14,232 nt of DNA from UBA1038 sp964480995. Its GTDB lineage: Bacteria; Bacillota; Clostridia; Christensenellales; Aristaeellaceae. Made by a program: the position numbers and the translations under genes. The stretch spans positions 1 to 14,232 of the forward strand of contig CAYZRZ010000039.1 in the NCBI GenBank assembly GCA_964480995.1, given 5' to 3'. Shown here piece after piece: positions 1-6,424 of the stretch (its first letter is position 1; every line of letters begins with the position of its first letter). The notes under the pieces were generated by a model. It was given only the letters and a program-made list of their open reading frames with translations. It was not told the origin of the DNA and made no database searches.

Positions 1-1201
1 TGGTGTTGCGGGGCAAGAGCGGATTGGGGTCGCTGCCGATGGCCATGATCACGGTATCGACCGCGATATCAAACTCACTGCCCGGCACTTTGACAGGGCT
101 GCGGCGGCCGGAGGCATCCGGCTCTCCAAGTTCCATTTTCAGGCATCGCAGGCCGCGCACCCAGCCGTTTTCTCCCAGGATCCCGATGGGCGCGCACAGG
201 GTATTAAAGCTGATGCCCTCTTCCAGGGCATGATGCACCTCTTCAAGCCGCGCGGGCAGTTCTTCCATGCCGCGGCGGTACACAACGCTGACGCTTTCAG
301 CGCCCAGGCGAAGGGCCGACCGGGCCGCGTCCATGGCCACGTTGCCGCCGCCCACCACCGCCACGCGCCTGCCCCGAAGTACGGGTGTGGCGGCATCCTC
401 CCGCCACGCCCCCATCAGGTTGACGCGGGTGAGGTATTCGTTGGCGGAGAGAACACCGTTGAGCCCTTCTCCGGGGATGCCCATAAAGCGCGGCAGCCCG
501 GCGCCGGAGCCTACATACACAGCCTCAAAGCCTTCCTCGAACAGCTCATCCACGGTGATGGTCCGGCCGATCACGATGTTGCAGGCGATCTCCACCCCTA
601 TCGCCTCCAGCTCCTCTACCTCGCGGCGCACGACCGCCTTGGGAAGACGAAACTCGGGGATGCCATAGGTCAGCACACCGCCAGGTGCGTGCAGCGCCTC
701 AAACACCTTGACCCGGTAGCCCAGGCGGGCCAGCTCGCCCGCCGCGCTCAGGCCAGAAGGGCCAGCACCCACAACCGCCACCCGGTGCCCATTCCAGGGG
801 ATATCGCTCTTGGGCGGCCTGTTGTGCGCCTGGTAGGTATCGGCCGCGTAGCGTTCCAGGTTGCCGATGGCGACCGACTCCCCCTTGATCCGCCGCACGC
901 AGCGCTGCTCGCACTGCTTCTCCTGCGGGCATACGCGTCCGCAGACCGCGGGCAGGGCGGTATACTTTTTGAGTACCCGGTAAGCCTCATCGTCCATTCC
1001 CCGCGCGAGGCAGCCGATAAAGCCGGGGATGTCGATGCCCACCGGGCAGCCGCCCACACAAGGCCTGTGCTTGCACTGCAGGCAGCGCTGGGCCTCCTCT
1101 TTCGCCTGATCGGCGCTGTAGCCCAGGCTGACTTCCACAAAATCCCTGCCCCGGGCTGCCGCGTCCCTCAGGGGCATCGCAACCCTTCCCTTATCCGCCA
1201 T
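1..1201 (-). CDS. nfnB: NfnB: NADPH-dependent reduced-ferredoxin:NAD+ oxidoreductase large subunit (GltD-like), 3' end cut off by window
   Basis: The frame is open for 400 codons from the ATG at 1201 and leaves the left edge; the family is about 460 residues, so roughly 60 C-terminal residues are missing. The N-terminal part has two cysteine clusters for [4Fe-4S] centres: C40, C43, C48, C52 and C87, C91, C97, C101. A FAD Rossmann motif VVGAGPSGLSAAG begins near residue 143 and an NADP-binding VVGGGNVAMDAAR near 282. This is the GltD/glutamate synthase small-subunit fold. The gene directly follows nfnA (its ATG touches the nfnA TAA), and a GGAGG lies eight bases before the start, so translation is probably coupled. 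Together with NfnA it would form the cytosolic electron-bifurcating complex that couples NADPH, NAD+ and ferredoxin pools. Homologues annotated gltA or sulfide dehydrogenase SudA share this pattern; the NfnA neighbour favours Nfn over true glutamate synthase. No glutamate synthase large subunit is visible here. Confidence 0.9.
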   Translation of the reverse strand, partial: MADKGRVAMPLRDAAARGRDFVEVSLGYSADQAKEEAQRCLQCKHRPCVGGCPVGIDIPGFIGCLARGMDDEAYRVLKKYTALPAVCGRVCPQEKQCEQRCVRRIKGESVAIGNLERYAADTYQAHNRPPKSDIPWNGHRVAVVGAGPSGLSAAGELARLGYRVKVFEALHAPGGVLTYGIPEFRLPKAVVRREVEELEAIGVEIACNIVIGRTITVDELFEEGFEAVYVGSGAGLPRFMGIPGEGLNGVLSANEYLTRVNLMGAWREDAATPVLRGRRVAVVGGGNVAMDAARSALRLGAESVSVVYRRGMEELPARLEEVHHALEEGISFNTLCAPIGILGENGWVRGLRCLKMELGEPDASGRRSPVKVPGSEFDIAVDTVIMAIGSDPNPLLPRNT

Positions 1202-2044
1202 TTACCGCGCCTCCATATCAAGCATGCGGCAGGCCTCTTCCCGTGCCCGCGCCTCAAACTCCCTGTACATGCCGCCGCGCGCGATGGCCTCGTCAAAATT
1301 AACGAGATGACCGTCAAACTCCGGCCCGTCCACGCAGGCAAACTTCATCTGCCCGCCCACGGTGAGACGGCAGCCGCCGCACATGCCCGTGCCATCCACC
1401 ATGATGGCGTTCATCGACACAGTGGTCTTCACGCCATACCCGCGGGTCAGCTCGCTCACGGCCTTCATCATCGGCAATGGGCCGATGGCCAGCACCTCAT
1501 CATAGCGTTCGCCCGCTTCCAGCCGCTTCTCCAGCGCCTTGGTCACAAAGCCGCGGGATCCTGCGCTGCCGTCATCGGTCAACAGCGTCACGCGGTCGCA
1601 TACCGCGCTGAACTCATCCTTTAGCAGGACGGCCCCGGCATTGCGAAAGCCGATGATGCCATCCACATAGGCGCCTTCCCGCTTGAGCTGCTTGGCGGAA
1701 GGGTAGGCGATCGCGCAGCCAAGGCCGCCGCCCACCACGCATACGCGGGACAGGTTTGACAGATGGCTGGGCTCACCCAGCGGGCCGACGAAATCATGCA
1801 GGCTGTCGCCCCGGTTCAATTGATCAAGCTCCATGGTCCCTGCTCCCAGCACCTGATAGATGATGCTGACGCTGCCGCGCCGCGCGTCCGAATCCATGAC
1901 CGTGAAGGGGATGCGCTTGGAGTTCTCCCCCGCCCGCAGGATGATAAACTGACCCACTTTGGCTTTCCTGGCCACGAGCGGGGCCTCGATGTCAATGCGC
2001 ACGGTTGTATTGTTCAGCCTGGTTTTATTGATGATCTGATACAT
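1202..2044 (-). CDS. nfnA: NfnA: ferredoxin-NADP+ reductase-like small subunit of NADH-dependent ferredoxin:NADP+ oxidoreductase
   Basis: This 280-residue protein is full length for the NfnA/SudB family. The N-terminal half is a ferredoxin-reductase beta-barrel with the FAD-contact motif RIPFT (residues 44-48). A nucleotide-binding VVGGGLGCAIAYP stretch follows at about 103-115. The C-terminal part has C222, C225 and C237 in MCGGC and FACVDGPEF, the [2Fe-2S] site of this family; an Asp close by (D218) is a possible fourth ligand, as I recall for the characterised NfnA structure. The protein binds NAD(H) and passes electrons to NfnB. The start is the ATG at 2044, with a GGGGGAG-like ribosome site in the tail of the upstream capA-like gene, three bases away. 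The stop abuts the nfnB ATG, so the three genes are almost certainly one transcript. Dihydroorotate dehydrogenase electron-transfer subunit PyrK is a related alternative, but the fused arrangement with NfnB rules it out in practice. Confidence 0.9.
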   Translation of the reverse strand: MYQIINKTRLNNTTVRIDIEAPLVARKAKVGQFIILRAGENSKRIPFTVMDSDARRGSVSIIYQVLGAGTMELDQLNRGDSLHDFVGPLGEPSHLSNLSRVCVVGGGLGCAIAYPSAKQLKREGAYVDGIIGFRNAGAVLLKDEFSAVCDRVTLLTDDGSAGSRGFVTKALEKRLEAGERYDEVLAIGPLPMMKAVSELTRGYGVKTTVSMNAIMVDGTGMCGGCRLTVGGQMKFACVDGPEFDGHLVNFDEAIARGGMYREFEARAREEACRMLDMEAR

Positions 2045-2047
2045 GCC

Positions 2048-3153
2048 CTACTCTCCCCCTCGCGGTATCTCCCGCGCCTTCACGGGCGCCTGCAGAGCGC
2101 CCTTCCCCTCTTCATAGGGGGCCAGCTTCAACTCGCTCAAGGAGTCCACCAGGTCAATGATGGCCTGCGCCTGGGCTCCCTCCGCCAGGACGGGCTGATA
2201 GTTGTTGTACTCCTCAGCCCCTGACACATAGGCGGGCAGCAGGTTCAGCTGATGCTCGGTATACCGCCCGTCTTCATCAAAGCGCAGAAAAGCCTGGGCG
2301 ATCATGGTGCGCCGATCGCGTATCTTCGCGTTGCCCCCGAAGGCGAAATTGCCTAGTGAATACACGATGCTTGCCCCGTTGTAGATCTCGATGCCGTGCA
2401 GCACATGGGGATGGTGCCCGATCACCAGCCCGGCCCCCTGATCGACCAGGAAACGGGCAAAACGCTGGATGCTCCTGTTTGGCCCAGGTCCGTACTCCTC
2501 CCCGCCGTGCATGACGCCGACAATGAAGGCGCAGCCGGCCTCCCGAAGCTGCTCAAAGCTTTTGATCAGCATATCCGGGCGGCGGGCGTAGTAGGTGATG
2601 TTAGCGCCCGTGAAGCCTATCTTGACGCTGTTTTTTTCGTAGATCCAGGTCTTGATGCCCTCATCGGTCACCGCGAACCAATGTTGCCCGGCCTCTTCCA
2701 GCGCCTTCACGGTACTGCGGTAGCCCTGTATGCCGTAATCGAAGGTATGGTTGTTACCCAGGAAGCTCANNNNNNNNNNATGCCCGACTGCCCGAGGATT
2801 TTGGCATAATCGGCCGGCCCGCGGAAGTTATAGGTCTTTTCCACGCGGTTGCGCGTGTTATCGTACAGCACGCCCTCCAGGTTGATGACGGTCAGGTCGT
2901 CGTTTTCAAAGACCTCCCGAACCTTGTCAAAGGGATAACCATAGCCCTCCCGCGCGATGTAGCCTTGAAATGAGTAGTCCTTGTTTTGCAGCCTGTCTTC
3001 ACCGCCCAGGGTGCAGTCGCCGGTGAAGCTGATCAGGATCTCCGTCCCGGCCTTCGCTTCCTCCGATAATCCGGTGAAAGGCAGGAAAAGCATGTTCAGC
3101 AGGCAAAGCGCCGCCAGACAACATCTCATCCCCTTGCCTGTTCTCTCTTTCAT
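2048..3153 (-). CDS. CapA-family exported protein (poly-gamma-glutamate capsule biosynthesis-type, metallophosphatase-like fold), interrupted by assembly gap
   Basis: Two pieces of one gene flank a run of ten Ns at 2770-2779. The N-terminal piece has a basic, hydrophobic signal sequence (KGMRCCLAALCLLNMLFLPF) and the family's opening motif SFTGDCTLGGE, then VINLEGVL and NFRGPADYAKILGQSG. After the gap come SFLGNNHTFDYG, GVMHGGEEYG, IGHHPHVLHGIE and IVYSLGNFAFGG, all in family order, so the protein is about 365 residues and intact apart from the gap. I chose the ATG at 3153: it has GAGG six bases upstream, and the promoter's predicted transcript starts near 3179, leaving no leader for the earlier ATG at 3177. 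CapA/PGA_cap proteins are extracytoplasmic; some act in poly-gamma-glutamate synthesis or anchoring, but no pgsB/pgsC partners are visible, so the substrate is unknown. It leads an operon with nfnAB, which does not explain its role. Confidence 0.85.
2770..2779. other. Assembly gap (10 N) inside the capA-like gene
   Basis: Ten Ns mark a gap of nominal size. The coding frames on its two sides differ by one base if ten is taken literally. The flanking half codons (AT- before, -TG after) and the family motif around the NNH suggest the true gap is 5 or 8 bases, that is, length 2 modulo 3. Confidence 0.95.
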
Positions 3154-3185
3154 CCCGTTCCTCACAGTTTGTTTCATCGGAAATC

Positions 3186-3214
3186 ATCCTATCAAGCGCA
3201 GGGTGGCTTGTCAA
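3186..3214 (-). promoter_or_regulatory. Sigma-70-type promoter of capA-nfnAB
   Basis: On the minus strand TTGACA (3209-3214) is followed after exactly 17 bases by TAGGAT (3186-3191). The transcript would start near 3179, about 25 bases before the chosen capA start. The IS30 left end lies about 50 bases upstream of the -35 box, so the core promoter is intact, but any upstream operator has been displaced. Confidence 0.75.
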
Positions 3215-3247
3215 TGAAATGAATTGAAGCGTCCGCGTCCTCCCTTG

Positions 3248-3262
3248 CACTTGAAATGTTTT
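3248..3262 (+). repeat. Target-site duplication, left copy
   Basis: The 15-base sequence CACTTGAAATGTTTT is repeated exactly at 4970-4984 on the other side of the IS30 element. The last or first base can be assigned to either the repeat or the element, so the duplication is 14 or 15 bp. Confidence 0.8.
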
Positions 3263-3263
3263 G

Positions 3264-3291
3264 GTGAATTGCAAACTTAAGTTCCGGTCTT
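3264..3291 (+). repeat. IS30 left terminal inverted repeat (IRR, distal to transposase start)
   Basis: The 28 bases match the reverse complement of 4943-4970 without mismatch. The inner part forms TTCCGG (3282-3287) / CCGGAA (3300-3305) followed by TTTT, a weak terminator-like hairpin for transcription entering the element from the left. Confidence 0.93.
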
Positions 3292-3544
3292 TGAGAGGGC
3301 CGGAATTTTGCATGAGTAAAGTCCGGAAAGCTGTGCACCTTCAGACAAAAAACTAGAGATCAGTAATATGCAAAAAGGCGGAATCGTGGTAGATTATAGA
3401 TGTCACATCCGCACGAAAGGCGCGCGAATCAGAGCAAATTGACGATGTTTTTCGTTTCGTGAACGATTAACATCCATTTACTCTGGCAGGTTCGAAGCAT
3501 TTTCAGCGGAGGTGTCGGGAACCGGCGTTTACAGGCTTATCGGG

Positions 3545-4837
3545 TTATTTACCGGCTCTGTAAACATGATTGAGGAGACAGGGTTTGAGCGTGACCTTGT
3601 CTCTTTCTATTGGCGCGATGTTGAGTTTCCGGGCGGTATCGCTGCCAAAGAGGAAGGAGAAAGCCTCATAGGGTGTCTTGCCGTTAAGTGACTTTCTGGG
3701 TGTTGAGTTGATATGGGAGAACATCAGATCCAAGTCAGCCTGTGTAAGGTTCGTCAGCGGGTAACCGTTGGGAACAATGTCCCTGATGAAATTGTGATTG
3801 TTCTCGACATGAGGTTTCTGAGCGCTTTGCATTGGGTCGCAGTAGAAGATGTTGAGCCTGATTTCGCCCGTTCCTGCGCGGCTGTTTGTCTCAAACAAGA
3901 GGACTTTCTCAAATTCACTGCCGCGATCAGTCAGCAGGAGGGAGAAGAGGCTCCTGAAGAGCTCATCGCCCAGCTTTTCCTGAAGCGTATCCAGGGTAGC
4001 TGACATGGAGGCGGATGTCTTCTCCTGATGCAGGAAGCCCAGCATAAACCCTGTGCCCTCAAAGAAGAAGGTTTGGATGTAGGGGCCTGAGGGGTCATTG
4101 TAGACCGTGTCCATTTCCGTCGTCAGCGCGTGAGGCGCTTGCGCGCAGAAGGCAAGGTAGTCCTCATACTTGTGACAGGTATAAACCGCCGGCTCCTTGC
4201 GCGCCTTGTACTTGCTGTGAAAGGTCTTGCGGTTCACGACTTCCTTGAGCGAGAAGTTGTCAACGCCGAAGTCTTTGAAAACGCCCATTTCAATGTAGTT
4301 GTACAGGCATCTGGAAGAGAGCCCGATGTCATGGCCATGGGAGGTCATGATCTGATATACGGACTGGCCCTTTTTAAGCAGTGACGCGATCACGCCACCG
4401 ATTTCAAGCCTTCTCTCTTCGGTCAGGTTAAGCCCCTGGCGGGAGGAAGAGAGCTTGCTTTCATAAGCATCGTGGGCCTTGCGCGCGTCGTAGTAGTACT
4501 TGTCCAAACGGCAGGATTTATTCGGGCAATGGTTGCAGGCACCCGGGGAGCGATCCCGGCCCGGACAGGCGGGTTCCTTGTAACGGACGCATTTCCCGGG
4601 ACATCCTTTGCATTCTCTCAAATGGACGCACAGGTTATGGTTGTTGAATACATTGCGCGGTTTGAGAATCCTGTGAGCGCGGATCTCTTTTGCAATGGTG
4701 GTTGCATCCTTGCCCAGTGTCCTGGCGATGTCGACCTTGTTTGACCTGTTCTCGATACCTGTTTGAATGATTCTGCGTTGATCGAGCGTCAAATGCTTTC
4801 CGTTGTGTTGAAGTTTCCTTTTCATGTCCACGTTCAT
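3545..4837 (-). CDS. IS30-family transposase
   Basis: The 430-residue protein has an N-terminal helix-turn-helix (LTLDQRRIIQTGIENRSNK through TTIAKEI, about residues 16-55) as in IS30 enzymes that bind the inverted repeats. A cysteine-rich segment follows (C76, C79, C83, C91, C101, C104, C109), a likely zinc-binding knuckle seen in the longer IS30-type proteins of Firmicutes. The catalytic DDE triad is visible as D243 (EMDTVYND), D304 (LLTDRGSEF) and E345 (PHVENNHNFIRD), in the expected order and with D-to-E spacing of about 40. The C-terminal NSTPRKSLNGKTPYEAF motif is typical. The start is the ATG at 4837; a strong GGAGGTGAT lies about 15 bases upstream, rather far, so the ATG at 4825 or a noncanonical start cannot be excluded. 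No frameshift or stop interrupts the gene, so it is probably active. Confidence 0.93.
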   Translation of the reverse strand: MNVDMKRKLQHNGKHLTLDQRRIIQTGIENRSNKVDIARTLGKDATTIAKEIRAHRILKPRNVFNNHNLCVHLRECKGCPGKCVRYKEPACPGRDRSPGACNHCPNKSCRLDKYYYDARKAHDAYESKLSSSRQGLNLTEERRLEIGGVIASLLKKGQSVYQIMTSHGHDIGLSSRCLYNYIEMGVFKDFGVDNFSLKEVVNRKTFHSKYKARKEPAVYTCHKYEDYLAFCAQAPHALTTEMDTVYNDPSGPYIQTFFFEGTGFMLGFLHQEKTSASMSATLDTLQEKLGDELFRSLFSLLLTDRGSEFEKVLLFETNSRAGTGEIRLNIFYCDPMQSAQKPHVENNHNFIRDIVPNGYPLTNLTQADLDLMFSHINSTPRKSLNGKTPYEAFSFLFGSDTARKLNIAPIERDKVTLKPCLLNHVYRAGK

Positions 4838-4942
4838 CCAATCTGTATGTTGATCACCTCCGCCTGACGATTGTAAAGCGGAATTAACTCAAAATACAGT
4901 AACTGGAACTTCATGCATGACTTATTTCCAGTCCCTCCCCCC

Positions 4943-4970
4943 AAGACCGGAACTTAAGTTTGCAATTCAC
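4943..4970 (-). repeat. IS30 right terminal inverted repeat (IRL, proximal to transposase start)
   Basis: These 28 bases are the exact reverse complement of 3264-3291. The transposase start codon is about 105 bases inside this end, so the transposase promoter should lie in 4840-4940. Confidence 0.93.
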
Positions 4971-4984
4971 ACTTGAAATGTTTT
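4970..4984 (+). repeat. Target-site duplication, right copy
   Basis: Exact copy of the 15-base sequence at 3248-3262. It ends 14 bases upstream of the -35 box of the tryptophan-importer promoter. Confidence 0.8.
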
Positions 4985-4998
4985 TCACCGGGCCTCCC

Positions 4999-5027
4999 TT
5001 GACAGCGCGATTCTCACCCCTTACAAT
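4999..5027 (+). promoter_or_regulatory. Sigma-70-type promoter of the T-box/trpXYZ operon
   Basis: A consensus TTGACA (4999-5004) is followed after 17 bases by TACAAT (5022-5027). The transcript would begin near 5034, just before the T-box stem I. It is a near-perfect constitutive promoter, which fits control by premature termination in the leader rather than by initiation. The IS30 end lies 28 bases upstream of the -35 box. Confidence 0.85.
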
Positions 5028-5040
5028 ACCCACAACAACC

Positions 5041-5290
5041 AGCGATGGAGCGAAGTAACCGGAAGGCAGTCAGCAAAGAGAGCCGCGGGCGGTGCAAAGC
5101 GGTCTGAGGGCATCCGGCGAATGGACTCCTGAGGGCAGGGCCAAACACTTTAGGTAAGTAGGCTCTGACGGGATCCGCACCCGTTATCATGGCGGCGCAT
5201 ATGATGGTATGCGGATAATGAGGGCCGTATGGCCGAATTGAGTGGTACCGCGATTAACAACCGCCTCAAGCAAGTGCTTGGGGCGTTTTC
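5041..5290 (+). promoter_or_regulatory. T-box riboswitch, tryptophan specifier (UGG)
   Basis: The leader shows the standard T-box parts in order. Lower stem I pairs GGAG (5047-5050) with CTCC (5126-5129). The specifier loop has AGTA at 5054-5057 on its 5' side and GAA-TGG-A on its 3' side, with the specifier TGG at 5122-5124; it is closed above by CCGGA (5059-5063) and TCCGG (5113-5117). The stem I AG-bulge motif AGAGAG is at 5077-5082. The T-box proper, TGGTACCGCG, is at 5243-5252, followed by the terminator. UGG is the only tryptophan codon, so uncharged tRNA-Trp is the expected ligand; binding would stabilise the antiterminator and allow transcription of the importer. The codon frame rests on the family pattern GAA-XYZ-A; readings as AUG or GGA fit that pattern less well. 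Confidence 0.93.
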
Positions 5291-5294
5291 ATTT
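5262..5294 (+). terminator. Regulated intrinsic terminator of the T-box
   Basis: The arms CGCCTCAAGC (5262-5271) and GCTTGGGGCG (5276-5285) pair over ten positions with one G-U wobble and a four-base loop, followed by TTTTCATTTT. It overlaps the downstream side of the antiterminator, as required for mutually exclusive folding. Confidence 0.9.
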
Positions 5295-5311
5295 TGAAAG
5301 GGGGTGATCGG

Positions 5312-5392
5312 ATGTGCAAGGTTGATGGGTTTGCACGCTTCTGGCGCATGACCCGCGGGCACTTCAATCACCCGGGAAAAGGATCTCAATAA
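5312..5392 (+). CDS. Possible 26-residue small ORF between T-box terminator and trpX
   Basis: ATG at 5312 opens a short frame, MCKVDGFARFWRMTRGHFNH and six more residues, closed by two consecutive TAA codons (5390-5395). The ribosome site AAAGGGGG ends about eight bases before the ATG, stronger than many real ones in this window. It has a single Trp codon (residue 11), so it is not a classic Trp-rich attenuation peptide. Its region can fold: GGGTGAT (5302-5308), which includes part of the ribosome site, pairs with ATCACCC (5367-5373), and GTGCAA (5314-5319) pairs with TTGCAC (5330-5335). It could be a translated leader or chance; I recognise no homologue. Confidence 0.3.
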   Translation: MCKVDGFARFWRMTRGHFNHPGKGSQ

Positions 5393-5419
5393 TAAAGGAA
5401 ATGAAAAGGAGATACTCAC

Positions 5420-6403
5420 ATGAAACGCAGCATCATCAGGCGCGCCGCCGCCGTCATCCTCAGCCTGGTCATCCTTTCCGCCATCAGCCTCTCCCTGGCC
5501 GAGCAGAAGACTTTCACCATCGGCATCGCCCAGTTCGCGGTGCACGGTTCGCTTGACAATTGCCGTACAGGCTTTATCGAAGGCCTCAAGGCGGCAGGCT
5601 TTGAAGAAGGCAAGAATGTTACCTTTGACTACCAGAACGCTCAGGCCGATATGGGCATCGCCGCGGATATCGCCAACAAGTTTGTCGACAACCGCTACGA
5701 CATGATCGTCGCCATCGCCACCCCCATGGCCGCGGTCAGCCTCAGCGCCTCGGACGGGGCGATCCCCGTGATCTACACCGCGGTCTCAGCCCCCATCGAA
5801 TCCGGCATGGCGGACGAAAACCGGCTGGGACTTGGCAACACAACAGGCACCAGCGATCAGCTGCCCGTCCGCCAGCAGCTGGAGACCATACGCGCCATCC
5901 AGCCGGACGCCAAGGTGATCGGCATCCTCTACACCCTGTCCGAGACCAACTCCGCCGCTCAGCTGGCCGCCTATGAAGCGCTGGCGCCGGAATTCGGCTT
6001 CACCATCGAATCCTCCGGCATCTCCACGGGATCGGATATCGCCCTGGCCCTGCCAGGTCTTTTGACCAAGGTCGACCTGCTCACGATGCTGACCGACAAC
6101 ACCGTGGTGCAGTACCTGGATACAGTGCTTGATAAGACCGATCCCGCCGGCATCCCCGTCTACGGCAGCGAGATCGAGCAGGTGACACGCGGCTGCGTCG
6201 CGGCGCAGGGGCTTGACTACTCAGCCCTTGGCCGCCAGACAGGCGCCATGGCCGCCCGCGTACTCAATGGCGAAGCCGCCGACAGCATCCCCTTTGAGCT
6301 GATCGAGGAGAGCGCCCTGTACTTCAACAGCAAGGCACTGGAAGCCATGGGCCTCACCTTGCCCGAAGACCTGGCCAATGCTGGCACCGACGTCGCCCAA
6401 TAA
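5420..6403 (+). CDS. trpX: TrpX-like ABC transporter substrate-binding protein (tryptophan import)
   Basis: A 327-residue protein of the ABC_sub_bind family (COG2984). It starts at the ATG at 5420 behind AAGGAG eight bases away. A basic N-terminus and hydrophobic core (residues 1-27) form a signal peptide ending SLA-EQ, a signal peptidase I type site; there is no lipobox cysteine, unlike most Gram-positive binding proteins. The mature part has the two-lobed periplasmic-binding-protein pattern: FTIGIAQF at the start, YDMIVAIATPMA, IPVIYTAVSAP, then the second lobe IGILYTLSETNSAAQ and the hinge-side IPVYGSEIEQVTRG. It captures substrate outside the membrane for the permease and ATPase that follow. 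The general family has several ligands; tryptophan is inferred from the T-box with a UGG specifier upstream, matching the known trpXYZ regulon pattern. The downstream permease begins 21 bases after its stop. Confidence 0.87.
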   Translation: MKRSIIRRAAAVILSLVILSAISLSLAEQKTFTIGIAQFAVHGSLDNCRTGFIEGLKAAGFEEGKNVTFDYQNAQADMGIAADIANKFVDNRYDMIVAIATPMAAVSLSASDGAIPVIYTAVSAPIESGMADENRLGLGNTTGTSDQLPVRQQLETIRAIQPDAKVIGILYTLSETNSAAQLAAYEALAPEFGFTIESSGISTGSDIALALPGLLTKVDLLTMLTDNTVVQYLDTVLDKTDPAGIPVYGSEIEQVTRGCVAAQGLDYSALGRQTGAMAARVLNGEAADSIPFELIEESALYFNSKALEAMGLTLPEDLANAGTDVAQ

Positions 6404-6424
6404 TACCAAAGGAACTTAACACTG

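Larger units (their letters stand above)
3264..4970 (-). mobile_element. IS30-family insertion sequence, complete
   Basis: The element is about 1.71 kb. It has perfect 28-bp terminal inverted repeats (3264-3291 and 4943-4970, starting GTGAATTGCAAACTTAAG), a single transposase gene on the minus strand and flanking direct repeats. GC content is clearly lower than the surrounding genes. Between the transposase stop and the left repeat (3292-3544) there is about 250 bases with no convincing gene; it holds an 8-bp-arm inverted repeat (GTTTACAG/CTGTAAAC, 3527-3534 and 3558-3565) that overlaps the transposase stop. The element looks intact and recent, and lies between two divergent promoters without breaking a gene. 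Confidence 0.93.

Noticed and set aside
230..1624. 464-codon open frame on the plus strand
   Set aside because: It lies antisense to nfnB and nfnA, which have clear cofactor motifs. The composition is that of a GC-rich mirror frame (Ala/His/Arg/Gly-rich) with no recognisable domain.
1763..2224. 153-codon plus-strand frame over the nfnA/capA junction
   Set aside because: Antisense to two recognised genes, no ribosome site or domain.
3154..3177. Earlier ATG (3177) for the capA-like gene
   Set aside because: It falls at the predicted transcription start of the promoter at 3186-3214 and has a weaker ribosome site than the ATG at 3153.
3527..3565. GTTTACAG/CTGTAAAC inverted repeat at the IS30 transposase stop as a terminator
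   Set aside because: Arms are short, the loop is 23 bases and there is no T-run in the transposase direction.
4635..4841. 68-codon frame starting just upstream of the IS30 transposase
   Set aside because: It overlaps the transposase start in another frame, has no domain, and a frameshift is unnecessary because the transposase frame is complete.
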